DNA of 64,000 bases from Athripsodes cinereus (Eukaryota; Arthropoda; Insecta; Trichoptera; Leptoceridae): NCBI GenBank assembly GCA_947579605.1, contig OX388328.1:10209684-10273683 (forward strand), read 5' to 3'. The position numbers were made by a program, and so were the translations under genes. Shown piece by piece: positions 1 through 10,603 of the stretch. The notes beneath the pieces are model-generated. The model did no database searches. It worked only from the letters and a program-made list of their open reading frames with translations, and was not told the origin of the DNA. Each line of letters opens with the position of its first letter. Positions within the stretch are counted from its first letter, which is position 1.

Positions 1-125
1 AATGCAACATTGTGTAGACATGGTTCTCCAATCGAGGTTTCTGATCGGTTTTGTCATCTGCACCCAAATCCGGTTAATTAATAAAAAAATTAGTAAATAT
101 TCTAAACATTTGCCAGACTGTAGTC
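1..125. repeat. Dispersed repeat, copy a
   Basis: This segment aligns with 2811-2851 plus 3303-3370: both carry the stretch 'gacatggttctccaatcga', then 'tcatctgc', then a 'cccaaatcc' block and a 'caaacattt' block. The second copy is split by a miniature element, so copy a acts as the uninterrupted reference. No coding potential is convincing. The repeat's class is unknown. Confidence 0.6.
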
Positions 126-1328
126 GCCAAATTGAAGTCGCCAGATTTCTGCGGTATCCGGGTGGATGGTGGGTCTCCTTCAATGTCCCGTTCCATAAGT
201 TAACAAATAGAAATATCTTATATTCAAAAATCTACATTTTTTGTAGTTTTGCTATATTTATATTATGCTTTAAAAACACAACAGAAAGTGAAATATACTA
301 TATAATAATAATCACACTGTTATTAAATACATATACGTTGTCTTTATTCCGTTCAATAGTTAAACAATTCCAAATATTTATTTGTGGAATTGAAAATAGC
401 TACAATATTTTTTTTTTAAATAAATATTTTAAATTAAAGGGAACAGTGTCTTTTCACAGTTATTTATTTGTGGAATAGAAAGAGTGGTGTTAAATTGTGT
501 GTATTACCAATTAAATCAAAATTTTCCACTTGTTTAGTTTTGGAACTGGACGGTCGATATGTGTTTGACGGATATATCGCTTACTTTCTACTAGCTTTAA
601 ATATTCAACAAAATTTCTTATTTTTCTTTATTCTATTTTATGCCCTCAAGCTGCATCCCTAAAGGGATATACAAAGACAAACGGCAATTTTATCCATCTA
701 ATTCAACTAATCTAAAACGTTTCTTTTTGTCCAAATCCATTAAGAATACCGATTTTCTTCTTTCCAATAATTCATCATTATGTACTGTAAACGGTTAACT
801 GTGAAAATGTTTCTAATTTGCTGCTAGGCTGCCTCTACATTTTTTTTATACACTCATACATTATATAATTCTTTATTTCACCACGTTTATATATTTCGAA
901 AATTCCAGTGGTTGTTCATCTTGCGTTCGCCTACTTCAACATAAAATTACAGTCGTTCTAAACCTTAGGCTCGCGTCCCTTATTTCTTCTACAAGCTTTT
1001 TAAAACACCGCTCTTCATTTCTGTGATTATTATTATTATGTTTTTTTCAAAAGCACTCGTCGCACAAACACAATACTCGCAGCATTTTTTTTTAATTCAC
1101 CCAAATGTACTTTTAATTCATCAGATTCATCCCCCTCCCCCCATCCTCTTTGCCTCAACCCATTAAAGTCCCGACCCTTCTTTAATACTCATAATAATCA
1201 GAAAAAGCATTTTTTGTATTTCAACAGCATTTTCCCCCGTTTTCGTTCGTTCACTTGTCGCATTTGTAATTTTTATTTTGTGAGAAATAACTTTTTCTTT
1301 ATATAATATTTAGTACAATAAATTTCAT
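126..1328. other. AT-rich stretch, nothing recognised
   Basis: AT-rich DNA with homopolymer runs. Open frames here are short or of AT-driven composition and match no family I know. Confidence 0.5.
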
Positions 1329-1329
1329 T

Positions 1330-1660
1330 TGTGTACATTGAAGAAAGATCCACCACACACCCGGATACCTCAGGAGTTTTTAACTCCTACTTATCCGCAC
1401 ATTCAAACCAAAATTGTCCTCACGGGCGGGCCATTAGGGAGGCCTGAAGGGCCGGCCGGCCAAAACCGCCGTCGTGGGAATCTTTTATATTACTTCTCTC
1501 TTCAATGTCCCCTCTGGGCGGTAATAATGTTTATTGAGTAATTGTACAATATATATATAAGTAAAAAAAGAAAGAAAAATAATCAAAATGATACAAAACG
1601 TGAAGCAAAATAAACAAAACATGATAATAGAATATATACACAAATTGGTAAGTACAGAAG
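1330..1660 (-). repeat. Possible R1-like LINE 3' region, copy 1
   Basis: The blocks 'caggagt...ctcctac', 'cattcaaaccaaaa', 'aaaac.gccgtcgtgggaat' and 'ttcaatgtcccc' recur in the same order at 12885-13190, and both copies run into AT-rich microsatellite and then an 'acaaattggt' block. The 'caggagtcc..ggactcct' start also appears beside R1-like coding remnants at 6925, which suggests this is the 3' UTR of that LINE read on the minus strand. That link is inference. Confidence 0.5.
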
Positions 1661-2198
1661 GCGTGTGTTCATTTGTGTACAGTATATATATACAAACTTA
1701 ATAATTTTATGCTTTCTTTTTTCATATGCCTCATCCCTTGTAGGATACATAAAGAGGTCGTAACGCCAAATCTTCCTCATAATATTCTTATCCAATTAAT
1801 ACAATTACCCTTATTTACATTTTACTCATTGACACCTAAATTGACCACACTAAATATTTGTTTTTGTTTCGACATTTTTCAATAATTTGACTTTTCTCAG
1901 TTTCTATTGATACTAAATATTATTAATTCTGCATCATCCATTTTTAAAGACTGTGCGCTACTTGACGTCCCATTTATTTTTGTTTGAAATAATCTCATAA
2001 ATACTCTTTTATTGAAAATTTGACAATATAACCTACTATCGAATTGACTTGTGATCCATTGAATTTTTTTTCCATTCATAACTTATGCTGTGTTACTGAT
2101 AGTTGTGTTGTTCTTTTTTTGTGTTTTTTTGACTTTTTATTATGATTGTTGTGTCTTAATATTCTATACTTGTGTGTACATCTAATAAATAAATAATA
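1661..2198. other. AT-rich stretch, nothing recognised
   Basis: No conserved coding, tRNA-like or repeat structure seen. Confidence 0.45.
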
Positions 2199-2265
2199 TG
2201 CATAGATAATTTACATTGATCGAGATGATTCCAAACTAAGCTATACAATTTCGATATTGACTGTA
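2199..2265 (-). mobile_element. SINE2 tail fragment
   Basis: The block 'catagataatttacattgat' followed by 'cgag.t..tccaaactaag' matches the 3' tail of the SINE2 family seen at 12236, 16021, 28763 and 55899. Only the tail is present, so this is a 5'-truncated insertion. Confidence 0.55.
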
Positions 2266-2429
2266 GACGCTCTTAATTGGGGAACTGGCCAGATCTTATT
2301 GTATGTTTGTAATTTATGTATTGTGTTGTCAGTTTTCTGTGAGTGTCTCCATAAAATAAAATAAAATATAAAAAAAAAAATATTATTGACGTACTTGTTC
2401 TAGTCCATTTCAAATAAATTGAAAAAACA

Positions 2430-2579
2430 CAGTATGTAGTTAACTTCCAAATGACTTTATTAACTTCTGGAGACTCTCGACTCCATCATCAGGCGATTAG
2501 TGATGAATATTTTGGCGAATCATTGGCGAATACTAGTAAGCGAAGTTAATAATGTCATTTGAAAGTTAACTAAATACTG
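2430..2579. mobile_element. 150-bp foldback element
   Basis: The left arm starts CAGTATGTAGTTAACTT and the right arm ends AAGTTAACTAAATACTG; the arms are inverted over about 40 bp with a few mismatches and a roughly 70-bp centre. It has no ORF. No clear target-site duplication is visible because the flanks are A/T runs. The CAGT terminus would fit a hAT-type MITE, but that is a guess. Confidence 0.55.
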
Positions 2580-2810
2580 TTTTTTTTCTTTTTCTCTTAA
2601 CATGTCCTTTGTGAAGTCGATTTTTAATGATTTTTCTCTTTTGTTTCAGGTAAGTGGAAGAATATTAGTATTACAAAAGTATTGGTTTTGAGTTACTTTA
2701 TCTTTATCTAAAAGGTAAGTTATAGTTACAAATTTTGTTCAAATTCTGAGAGATCGAGCGCGTAACAATGTCATTCGAAGAGAGTGTGTGATTCTTCTTG
2801 AACCTAATTC

Positions 2811-3370
2811 TGCATAATGTTACATTGTGTTGACATGGTTCTCCAATCGAGAAGAATTGGGCACTATATGAGATGGTAGGCCCCACTGTTGTCAAATGTG
2901 AGATTTCATAGAAAAGTAATATTCACGAAATTGTTGCCATTATGTAGAATTATTTTTTGGTCACCACGTTCAATTATTTTTGGGTACCAAGTTTTTCGAC
3001 ACCGGCAAAGTTTACATTCGGGTTAAGTTTTATTTTTGCTGGTTTTGTTTTATTTTACCGGCAAAAATAAAATAAAACCGGCTAAAATAAAATCTACTTC
3101 CAATACAAATTTCCAAAAGTTTAAATTTGAATTAAATTTCATTTTGCCGGTTTTATTTTATTTTTGCAAATAAAAAAAGAAAAAAATATTTCGCCAAAAA
3201 ATCCAAATAATATTATTGTAGCAACAATTTTCCTCCATAGAAAACTATATTTGACATATATCTGACATTGGGGCCTACCATCTCAATGAGTTCCAAGAAT
3301 TGTCATCTGCGTGTTGTGCCCAAATCCAGTTAAACAATTAAAATAAATATTCCAAACATTTGTAAAATTT
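2811..3370. repeat. Dispersed repeat, copy b, split by a MITE
   Basis: Positions 2811-2851 and 3303-3370 are the two halves of the repeat seen at 1-125. The intervening 435-bp element and one 8-bp duplication account for the interruption. Confidence 0.6.
2860..3294. mobile_element. 435-bp MITE with 8-bp TSD
   Basis: It is bounded by AAGAATTG at 2852-2859 and again at 3295-3302. The left terminus contains GAGATGGTAGGCCCCA and the right terminus is its inverted copy. The centre has several inverted blocks of ACCGGCAAAAATAAAATAAAA type that can fold back. An 8-bp TSD suits hAT or P-type transposases; with no coding sequence the superfamily is unproven. A related, disrupted copy lies at 50310-50880. 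Confidence 0.8.
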
Positions 3371-3988
3371 GTTTGAGGGATTTTTCAATAACTATGTTTA
3401 TAAAAAAAAACACGCAGTTTTGTCCGTAAATTTCATAGATGTCAAGTGTATTTAACCCTCAAACCAATACGCATGATATGCGTATAACATATACATTCCC
3501 GAGGCTATTTGTACCCCATCAATAGTTATTGTGGGTCATATTGCTACTAAGTACTTCTATCTTCTATGTATGTTCTCACTAATGCTACTCCAAAAACCAC
3601 CTGACATAACCACAAATCCTCCCCACATTATAACATAACTAAAATGTATGTATTGTTATAGAATAAATATTATTATAATATAATATTTTGCCATTGATAA
3701 TCCGTATTAATCTCTCACCCCTGCTAATGCCACCAGAAGTGAACATTATTTAGTATAATAATATGCCAAATTGTGATTGCAAAAATGCACGAGTTTATTG
3801 GAATAATTTTTGATAGTTTGAATTGAATGTCATTTTGACGTTTTGAATAAATGATCGAATGTTTCAATCCTGATGTTCATTACTATGCTTGTTACTGGTT
3901 TTCTTTATAATTAGAGTGTTTTGAATACGTTTTATTTTATTTTTAACGTGTTTCTAATACATGGAATTATTGCAAGACTTAAAAAAGG
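3371..3988. other. AT-rich stretch, nothing recognised
   Basis: No feature I can support. Confidence 0.45.
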
Positions 3989-3989
3989 C

Positions 3990-4085
3990 AACATCACCTT
4001 ACTTTGTAGTTGCCCAAATGGGGCTTGAACCCACAATTTATCCTTTCCGAAAGGTGTCCAATTAAGCTACCGAGTGACATATTCG
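3990..4085 (-). mobile_element. tRNA-derived SINE head (SINE3)
   Basis: On the minus strand the segment reads like a tRNA: an A-box-like GGTAGCTTAATTGGACA and, about 30 nt on, a B-box-like GGGTTCAAGCCCC. It continues into a tail (minus 'aaggtgatgttgcc..ttttaagtc') that recurs at 42000-42040. The acceptor arm does not pair well, so this is a SINE head rather than a working tRNA gene. Confidence 0.6.
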
Positions 4086-4327
4086 GGCTTCAAATTTCTT
4101 TCATATATAATCCATCAGCAGCTTCATGTAAAGACATTATTCTGGTATTTCTAGTATGGGTTAAAGTTGCTAGATACGTCCAAGTGTCTTATATAAACAA
4201 AACGCATTTTTTTCTGAATTTCAAAGATTTTATCCATTCTTTCTCTACTGAGAAATGTAGACACGTAACGAAGAATACGAGAACTAATCCAAAGCTTCGT
4301 AGAAGCAAATATACATTAAAAATCTTC

Positions 4328-4465
4328 CCAGTCGGTCCCTCAATGCTGAGGATCGTGACCACGATTACCTCAACCAAATGACATGCTCCTCCACCGAGCC
4401 CTGTCCTCCGCCTGCCTAAACGCCTTACACACTGTACTCCCTGTCCTTCCCCCCTATCTTTCCTT
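4328..4465 (-). mobile_element. LINE-E 3' end fragment
   Basis: Closely similar to 11640-11760. On the minus strand the better copy reads FRQAEDRARWRSL followed by a stop at a GHGPQH-like end, the C-terminal pattern of RTE-like LINE reverse transcriptases. This copy is short and decayed. Confidence 0.55.
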
Positions 4466-6600
4466 ATAACATCACAAAATTACAACATAATCTCCAATTG
4501 GATTACTATGTTAGAAGTAGGTACATAGAATCATGTTGAGATGTTAAGTAATGTTCTATTATCAGACATAATGGGTCACCTTTTGTTGTGCATTATACTA
4601 CCAAATCATATGATTAATATTTATAATATATACTCTAATATCATATTTTAGCATTTTTTGTTGTTGTTGGGGTTCGTGCGATCCCCATTATTGTGACGTG
4701 ATCCACTGGGGGTTAAGTATTGTATTATGTCAAATATCTCTAATTATTGTTAATATTTTTTTCTTTGTTCTTTTGGAAATTTGTATCTTTGTTCTTAATA
4801 TTATGCAAGTGTAAGGGCTTACGCCGTAAATGAAATAAATAAATAAATAAATAAATAAATAAATATATTTATTGTTGTTCTGTATCTCAATGGTTGAAGA
4901 CGATAATATGTTCAATTAGCAAAATCACTCAATTTTGGGTGGAATGCCTTAAGAATAATAAAAATATGTTCAATTATTGCAGTAATGTCACTGGATAAAC
5001 AACCTGCGAGAATTTCGGTTTCTAAAAATCAATTTTTGAATATAATTAAGTTCTTTAGTTTATTTTTACGTTGAAAATGGGGTCAAAATGTGCGCAGACT
5101 GTCGACATAATAAAATCAGACATCTATTCTGAAAATCCTCAGCAAATAAATTTCTTGACAAAAAAAGCAAAGGTTTAAGTTATAAGTTAAAAAGTTTAAA
5201 AGAAGTAAAAGGAAAATATTAAGATGTTGTTTTGTATGTCCTGTTTGCAATAAAAATACAATCAATAAATTTGGTATATTCGTATAGACATTTGTAAAAA
5301 TAATTTATACAATTTAGACGTGTTTTTGTAATGACGTGATTCTTGATTTTTTGAATAGATAATATGCATTATAAATAAATATCCTCCATGCTCTAGACAC
5401 GCTACGCTTCCTCAATTCACAGCATCACTCAACGCTTTCAGCATATTAAATCATTGTTTCGAACACTACCAATACAAAACATCTACATCACCAACGGAAT
5501 ATAAAATATTGATATACCTACCTATTTGTATAAAATATGTCTTTTTATACCATCACGGCTTATCCCTGTTAAATCAAATAATTTTTTTTTTGTCAAATTG
5601 AAAAACTAGGGTACCTTTTTAATCACTTAAAATATTGTTATGTACTTTATATTATGTATCAAAGAACTCGCACTTGCAGTTCTTTTTATACTTTCAAGAA
5701 GGAGGTTAATGGTCGCTAGTCTTCTATTGCGTTTACATGTGTAAATATTACCAGGGTTTTCAAGATATTTTTTTTTTTTTTCGTGTATCCAAACACGATG
5801 AGCAGTCTTACCCCATCCCTTCCACTCTATCCCATCCCTCCCTACTCAACATCTGTGTCGTGTCGCTTATCCGATGTTGTCTGTATTTTAAGTAGCTTAT
5901 TCTATGTGTAAATTTATTTTGGTATACCTATGTATTTAGTTATCTTTATATCTTAAATTATTTTATTTATTTATATATTATTATTATTTTATGAATTGTT
6001 TTTTTTTTGTTTAATGGGTTAGTTGGAAGATATTGCGCTTCAGCGATAAACTCGCCCATTGCACAAAATTATGTATTCAGTGGTAATGTTGTCATATTTT
6101 TTTTTTTTATTCTTTGTATACTAATTTTGTGCAATAAAGATTATTATTATTATTATTATTATCAATGTATTATTGTATGTAACAATCCTAGTGATAATTA
6201 GTTGGCAAATATACTCCTTGGCTGGTGCACGTACTTTTGTTTCTATTTTCACCCGTCCTCGATTGGCCTTTCAACATGGTCCTTCGAGCCGGATTATTTT
6301 CTTTAAAATAAGTAATAATATTTGAACCAGTGAAAATATTAATAGTTAATCGAGTGCTAAATAATACAAAATTTGAAAATGTAATTTAATAATAATTAAA
6401 ATGAAATTTTGCATAAATAAAACATAACATGTGCACCATGAAATTAAACTTTAAAAATAATAAAATTAATTAAAAATTAATATCTAAAAAAATATTAAAA
6501 ATGCCACTCAATTTTCAATACAAATGTTTAAAATTTAACAAAATTTAATAAATCAATATTTCAAATAATATTAAAAAAAAACCACTCAATCAACAATCCC
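4466..6600. other. AT-rich stretch with simple repeats
   Basis: Contains an (AAAT)n run at about 4835-4864, an (ATT)n run at about 6140-6162 and a short piece of the family T tail near 5547-5570 ('taccatcacggcttatccc'). Otherwise nothing recognised. Confidence 0.5.
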
Positions 6601-6602
6601 TC

Positions 6603-6835
6603 AAGTGGGTTAGTCAGCGGACTAACTGCAAGTAGTTAACATGCAGTATGTCCTCTCCGTGCCAATAAAGAATAAGACATTCAGCATGGTTGACATACCA
6701 CATCGCTGAAATGGATGTGCTAATTGTCTTATACGTGAGTTTTTACGAACACCTGACTTTTAGAGAATAATTGCAAATTTGCAGAAAAAAGTGGAAAGCC
6801 TATATTTTACCGGGAATTCAACGGGATTATACCTC
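6603..6835 (-). mobile_element. Family T dispersed repeat
   Basis: Minus-strand copy of the commonest repeat in this window, whose consensus order is: GTGGAGCACCCGGCAAAGA, 'ctcccactctttt', 'agtgtcctgtaaaaggc', 'gaatgtctta', 'gcacggagaggac', 'ctggctaccccacttgtg' and a (TAG)n tail. This copy is diverged but keeps most blocks. I see no tRNA-like promoter. Its 3' end is shared with LINE-T (see 24800-25095). Confidence 0.6.
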
Positions 6836-6924
6836 ATATATTCATTTTCATAGTTTTATTTTGTTGTTCAATTCCATTCAGAAACCTAAATAGTTAAATG
6901 TTGAAATAACTTTATTTCTTGGAT

Positions 6925-7185
6925 ATTGCAGGAGTCCAAGGACTCCTATTTATCCGTTTAGGTGACGATTTATTAATAATTTAATTCTCTCTAGTTTGAT
7001 ACCACTATGCCAGTGTTGGCATCTCCGATCCTACCACGTCAACAATCGATACCCTACACGAGTGTCAACAATCATACCCAGAATCATTTCCTCTCTTGCA
7101 TCCATCATCAAAGGACATTCCCAAAGGATATGTTCCGCATATTGAGCTCCTGTCCCACATGTGCACCATGGATTATCAGTCAATG
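6925..7185 (-). mobile_element. R1/Jockey-like LINE ORF2 C-terminal remnant
   Basis: The minus strand encodes CTCGTGAQYAEHILWECP, matching the Cys-X-Cys...His...Cys knuckle that closes ORF2 of R1- and Jockey-type LINEs. The frame is broken further on and then meets a 3' UTR-like 'aggagtccaaggactcct' block shared with the repeats at 1330 and 12885. This is a 5'-truncated dead copy. Clade placement rests on the knuckle only. Confidence 0.6.
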
Positions 7186-7189
7186 CTAA

Positions 7190-7830
7190 CTCAAAAAGTT
7201 ATGAGTTAATTACAAGCAGTTGGTCTGCTGGCTACCTCATTTGTGATAGATGCCGTTATGAGATTGGTGAATGATCATTGGACATTCTTCAAAACAGGAA
7301 CAGAGTATAATTTCTTCTTTGTCATACATAAACAGAACAGATAAGAGGCAATGTTTGTTAATGGAGACAAACCTAGATGCTAAGCTTATTGCGTATGTAA
7401 GGAGTATTCACAATGATTTATTATTTTATTACTACACTGTGTACCGTTGTTAATACAAGATAGATTTTCTTCCTTCAATACAATCGTATTGTTATTATTA
7501 TTATCACCTACTCTATATAATAAAATGATGTACCTACCTTACACCTAGCGGCTTGTTATTATTGATCAATTGAAGAATTTCCGTTTACATTCTCGAGTAC
7601 ACTAAACTAGTTATCATGCACGTGACCGTAGTAATATGTTTTATCTGTATTTTTCAAGATTGTATTTTTTTTCTTAAAACGAATTTGGATTTTACGTAAT
7701 CTTCCTTCATAGTTTGTGTTGGGGATGCCGAGTAGGTCATCAGAAAAAATCGAACCATGAATGAATTTGAATTATAACGGCATCTCTTAAGAATGGTATA
7801 ACCAGTGTGAACTCATCACAGTAATGAACG
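7190..7830. other. AT-rich stretch, nothing recognised
   Basis: Short (ATT)n near 7492. No supported feature. Confidence 0.45.
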
Positions 7831-7835
7831 TATAG

Positions 7836-8640
7836 ATGGCTTGGACATGTCAAACAATGAGTGATGAAAGAATGACAAAGAGGATATCAGTTAGTGGACT
7901 AATGTTGCTATATAATTGATGTGTTATGTTTGTTAAAAGTCTGTTGATATGCCAAATAAACTAAATAAAATTTGAAATAATCTGAAAGAGAGGGTTTGAG
8001 AATTTGATCCACTTGATCACGTGGATCAAATTTTCAAGGGCGACTGTTTGTTGAGTAATGGGGTGTTCACATTTGGCGAATATCGCCAGCCGAATTTCAA
8101 AATATAACGCCAGGCGAAAAAACAAAATTCGCCGTACGCCCATTGATCGTCACACCTGTTCACACAAGTCCACCGATATAGAAACGATCTGTCAGATGCG
8201 TTTTGATTTTGACACTGTTTTCAAAATGGCGTCGAGATGGAGATCGCGAAGTATTTATTTTTAGTCGAAAATGTTATAGTAGAGGTTATAAAGCGCCTTT
8301 TAATCAAGGAAACAAACGCCACAAACCAACAACAAAGATAACAGCTGTCACGAAGCGGGAAACATTTATAAAATTTATAGGTTATGAAGTTTTTACCATA
8401 GATATGAACGCCGCGCACATCTGCGCATGCGCGAATCGTTCAATCCGCCGAAAATGTTGGAAGGTGGTCAACTCGAGACGATATCGTTTCTACTGGTTTT
8501 TATCGTTTCAGACTAGCTGTCATTTTGTTCACACGGTTCAAATGGCTGGCGATATTTTGGTGCCTGGCGATATTCGCTAAAATGAGAACATCACATAAGT
8601 ATAATCGACGTGTGTGCATGAGAAATGGCGTGAATGTACG
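7836..8640 (+). mobile_element. LINE-A 3' fragment, split by a MITE
   Basis: The pieces 7836-7895 (encoding a decayed R-W-L-G-H-V block), 7991-8058 ('gtggatcaaattttcaagg...gagtaa') and 8596-8638 ('taagtataatcgacgtg...gcatgagaa') are successive parts of the LINE-A C-terminal region that is complete at 48600-48900. The break at 8058/8596 is filled by a 537-bp MITE inserted at TAA. About 80 bp near 7900-7980 do not match and may be another small insertion. Confidence 0.7.
8059..8595. mobile_element. Harbinger-like MITE, TSD TAA
   Basis: Bounded by TAA at 8056-8058 and 8596-8598. The left end TGGGGTGTTCACATTTGGCG and the inverted right end (TGTGATGTTCTCATTTTAGC) share a GCGAATATCGCCAG block just inside. 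Comparison with intact LINE-A shows that the pre-insertion site had a single TAA. A 3-bp TWA duplication is the PIF/Harbinger hallmark. No transposase is present. Confidence 0.82.
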
Positions 8641-8915
8641 AAAATCGAAAATGCACTTTCTTCTTCATCTGCCTCTGTGTTTCGATCTCACGTACGGATC
8701 CTGTCATAATCGGCTTTTCTATTCTATCATCTACTCTAATTGCGATTGAAAAACTGCTGAATTCTTTGGTATATGGAAACCATTTTTTGTTGGTTCCCTC
8801 GGTCCCTGGTATCAGCATCATTCTTCTCCAGCACCACATTTCAAAGACATCTATTCTATGCCTTTCCCTCGCACTTGATGTCCAAGATTCGACACCATAA
8901 AGAAAAATAGAAACA
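8641..8915 (-). mobile_element. LINE-D-like RT C-terminal fragment
   Basis: The minus strand encodes DVFEMWCWRRMMLIP followed by a threonine/asparagine-rich piece, and upstream a Y-G-V-E-S-W-T block. These match the thumb/C-terminal region of the RTE-like ORF at 52843-55599 (LLYGCETW and AAFEMWCYRRMLKI there). The sequence differs from LINE-D, so it is a relative. Only about 270 bp survive, next to the LINE-A fragment. Confidence 0.65.
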
Positions 8916-9127
8916 CCGAAATTTGTACCAGTTTCTTATTTATTATTCGGAGATAATATCTCTTTGGAGACTTAGGAAAAATTGTGTTGACACATGTTTA
9001 CAAGAATTGATACTCTCCACCGTTAGTAAATAAAATAGTAACAACATTTTACAATTGTCACTTGTCGCTTAAGTCATTGTTACGTATTTATTTATAATAA
9101 CATTATTATCACACCGTCTGTATGTTT

Positions 9128-9529
9128 TAGTGATGTAACGAATATTCGTATTCGCATACGCATTCGCGAATATTCGCATATTTCAAAGTATTCGCAAAAA
9201 AATATGCAAATGTTTTGCGAATATTATTTCGGTAATAAAGTAATAAAGTACAGTATGCCGTGATGGTATAGTAGTAGTAGTAATAAAGTATCCGATATTC
9301 GGTAAAAGTACCGGATACTTACCCGATACATTGTAGAAAAAGGTACTGCAAGAAAATATTCTTTGAGAAAACTGAGGAGTTTTGAAATATTTTAAATTCC
9401 TATACCATTTTGAAAATTCGGCGACTTAGAAATTTTAATGATTGAGCAATATTGTAGAAATCTTAAGCAAGTCAATATTAGCTATTCGCATTCGCGAATA
9501 TCCAAAATCACACATTCGTTACATCACTA
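9128..9529. mobile_element. 402-bp hAT-type MITE
   Basis: Bounded by GTATGTTT at 9120-9127 and 9530-9537, an exact 8-bp duplication. The left terminus TAGTGATGTAACGAAT is perfectly inverted at the right end. The interior near both ends has repeated ATTCGC/GCGAATATTC words. 8-bp TSD plus 5'-YAGNGNTGTAACG termini is typical of hAT. There is no ORF. A 30-bp LINE/SINE tail is nested at 9251-9280. Confidence 0.85.
9251..9280 (+). mobile_element. 30-bp family T tail insertion
   Basis: Consists only of the end of family T ('tatgccgtgatggta' plus (TAG)4) between two copies of TAATAAAGTA at 9241-9250 and 9281-9290. It is an extremely 5'-truncated retrotransposition into the hAT MITE. Confidence 0.7.
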
Positions 9530-9742
9530 GTATGTTTGTTTATTTGTATTACAAGTATGTTATGAAAGTGTCCATTCCTACTCGGTGACGCTTGTATTTC
9601 TAAATAATATATACCTATACTTAATAATATAATTTATTATTTATCTTTATCATCTTATATTGAATGACAAGTTCAATGCTAAACGTCCTTGCAGACCCAG
9701 AATAGAACTGTACTCCCCTTTATTTTTATAATTTTTACTACT

Positions 9743-9985
9743 ATACTATATCTTCACGCCGTGTCCCAGGTGGGGTAGGCAGAGAGAACAGAACGCCATA
9801 TAGATCTATCCTTACACACTTCCTTCGATTCCTTTACATTCATCCAGTTTCTCATACATGCACGCTTATTTCTCTAACTCAGTACACGCCCGTCCTTTAA
9901 AATTATATCCACGTGTTCAAGTCACGTTGTTCTTGGACGTCCACGCTTGAATTACACCCCTTCTTTCAGATAGATCCATACTTTT
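9743..9985 (-). mobile_element. LINE-A 3' end fragment
   Basis: The plus strand starts with a TATA-rich tail, then 'cttcacgccgtgtccca', and continues into the antisense of the RGRPR-T-W / R-N-R-R-A-C-M-R C-terminal coding region. Several stops and small indels; a dead copy. Confidence 0.75.
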
Positions 9986-10029
9986 TTATAAAGTACATAT
10001 ATATTTTTTAGTAGTTGATTTTACTACGT

Positions 10030-10603
10030 GTCTTAGAAGGATTTTGGATGTCACATGGTATGAACATGTTACAAATGATGCAGTGCGCCGGCGCACCCAG
10101 CAGAGACCAGAGGCCTGAGTCAACAACACACTTTCGTCTCACGTTCCCGCTCCGTTAGCGTTCGGGTGCAGACGATGTTGCAAGCAAGTGTCAATTTCGT
10201 TGCTAAGATACACAATAGTTACGAAAATTAACACTTTGGCGCACCATCGTCTGCACCCGAACGCTAGCGGAGCGGGAACGTGACGCGATAGTGTGTTGTT
10301 GACTCAGGCCTCAGTAATCTCCGTAATACAGGAGAGACGATGGTCCTGGCTGGGACATGTTTTGAGAATGCCTAGTGATAGTTGGCCAAAAAGAGCACTG
10401 TTCTTCCGTCCGCAGGGGTTCCGTCAGCCCGGGCGTCCCTCTTTCACAATACACCGTTCCTATGACAACGATATCAGAGCTCGAAGAATGTCGTGGAAAG
10501 AGGTGACGCAATTGGCACAGAGACGCTCTGAATGGAGGAGGCTGGTTTCTGCCCTGTGCTCCCGAGAGGAGCGTTGAGGGCGATGATGATGATGATGATT
10601 TAC
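10030..10603 (+). mobile_element. LINE-C 3' end with (GAT)n tail
   Basis: Downstream of a nested palindromic element the plus frame (10318-10577) encodes ISVIQERRWSWLGHVLRMP, then a GRP motif, SWKEVTQLAQRRSEWRRLV and a stop after CSREER; it is followed by (GAT)n. This is the C-terminal domain and microsatellite tail of an RTE-like LINE. The upstream part (10030-10107) matches the antisense of 46840-46925. Intact family sequence across the insertion point is at 46680-47000. Confidence 0.78.
10111..10311. mobile_element. 201-bp near-palindromic element, family P copy 1
   Basis: Starts AGGCCTGAGTCAACAACACA and ends with the inverted copy. Arms of about 65 bp include the block GCGTTCGGGTGCAGACGATG and its inverse; the centre also has inverted 'tcaatttcgttgcta' type blocks. 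It is flanked by CAG on both sides and interrupts LINE-C, whose empty site is visible at 46840-46850. A diverged sister is at 32384-32573. No ORF. Confidence 0.82.

Noticed and set aside
2..478. 158-codon open frame at the window start
   Set aside because: It runs across the dispersed repeat and then AT-rich DNA, with Ile/Tyr/Phe-heavy composition and no motif; the homologous repeat at 2811 does not keep the frame.
3990..4085. Functional tRNA gene on the minus strand
   Set aside because: A and B boxes are present, but acceptor pairing is poor and the 3' flank is a SINE tail shared with 42000.
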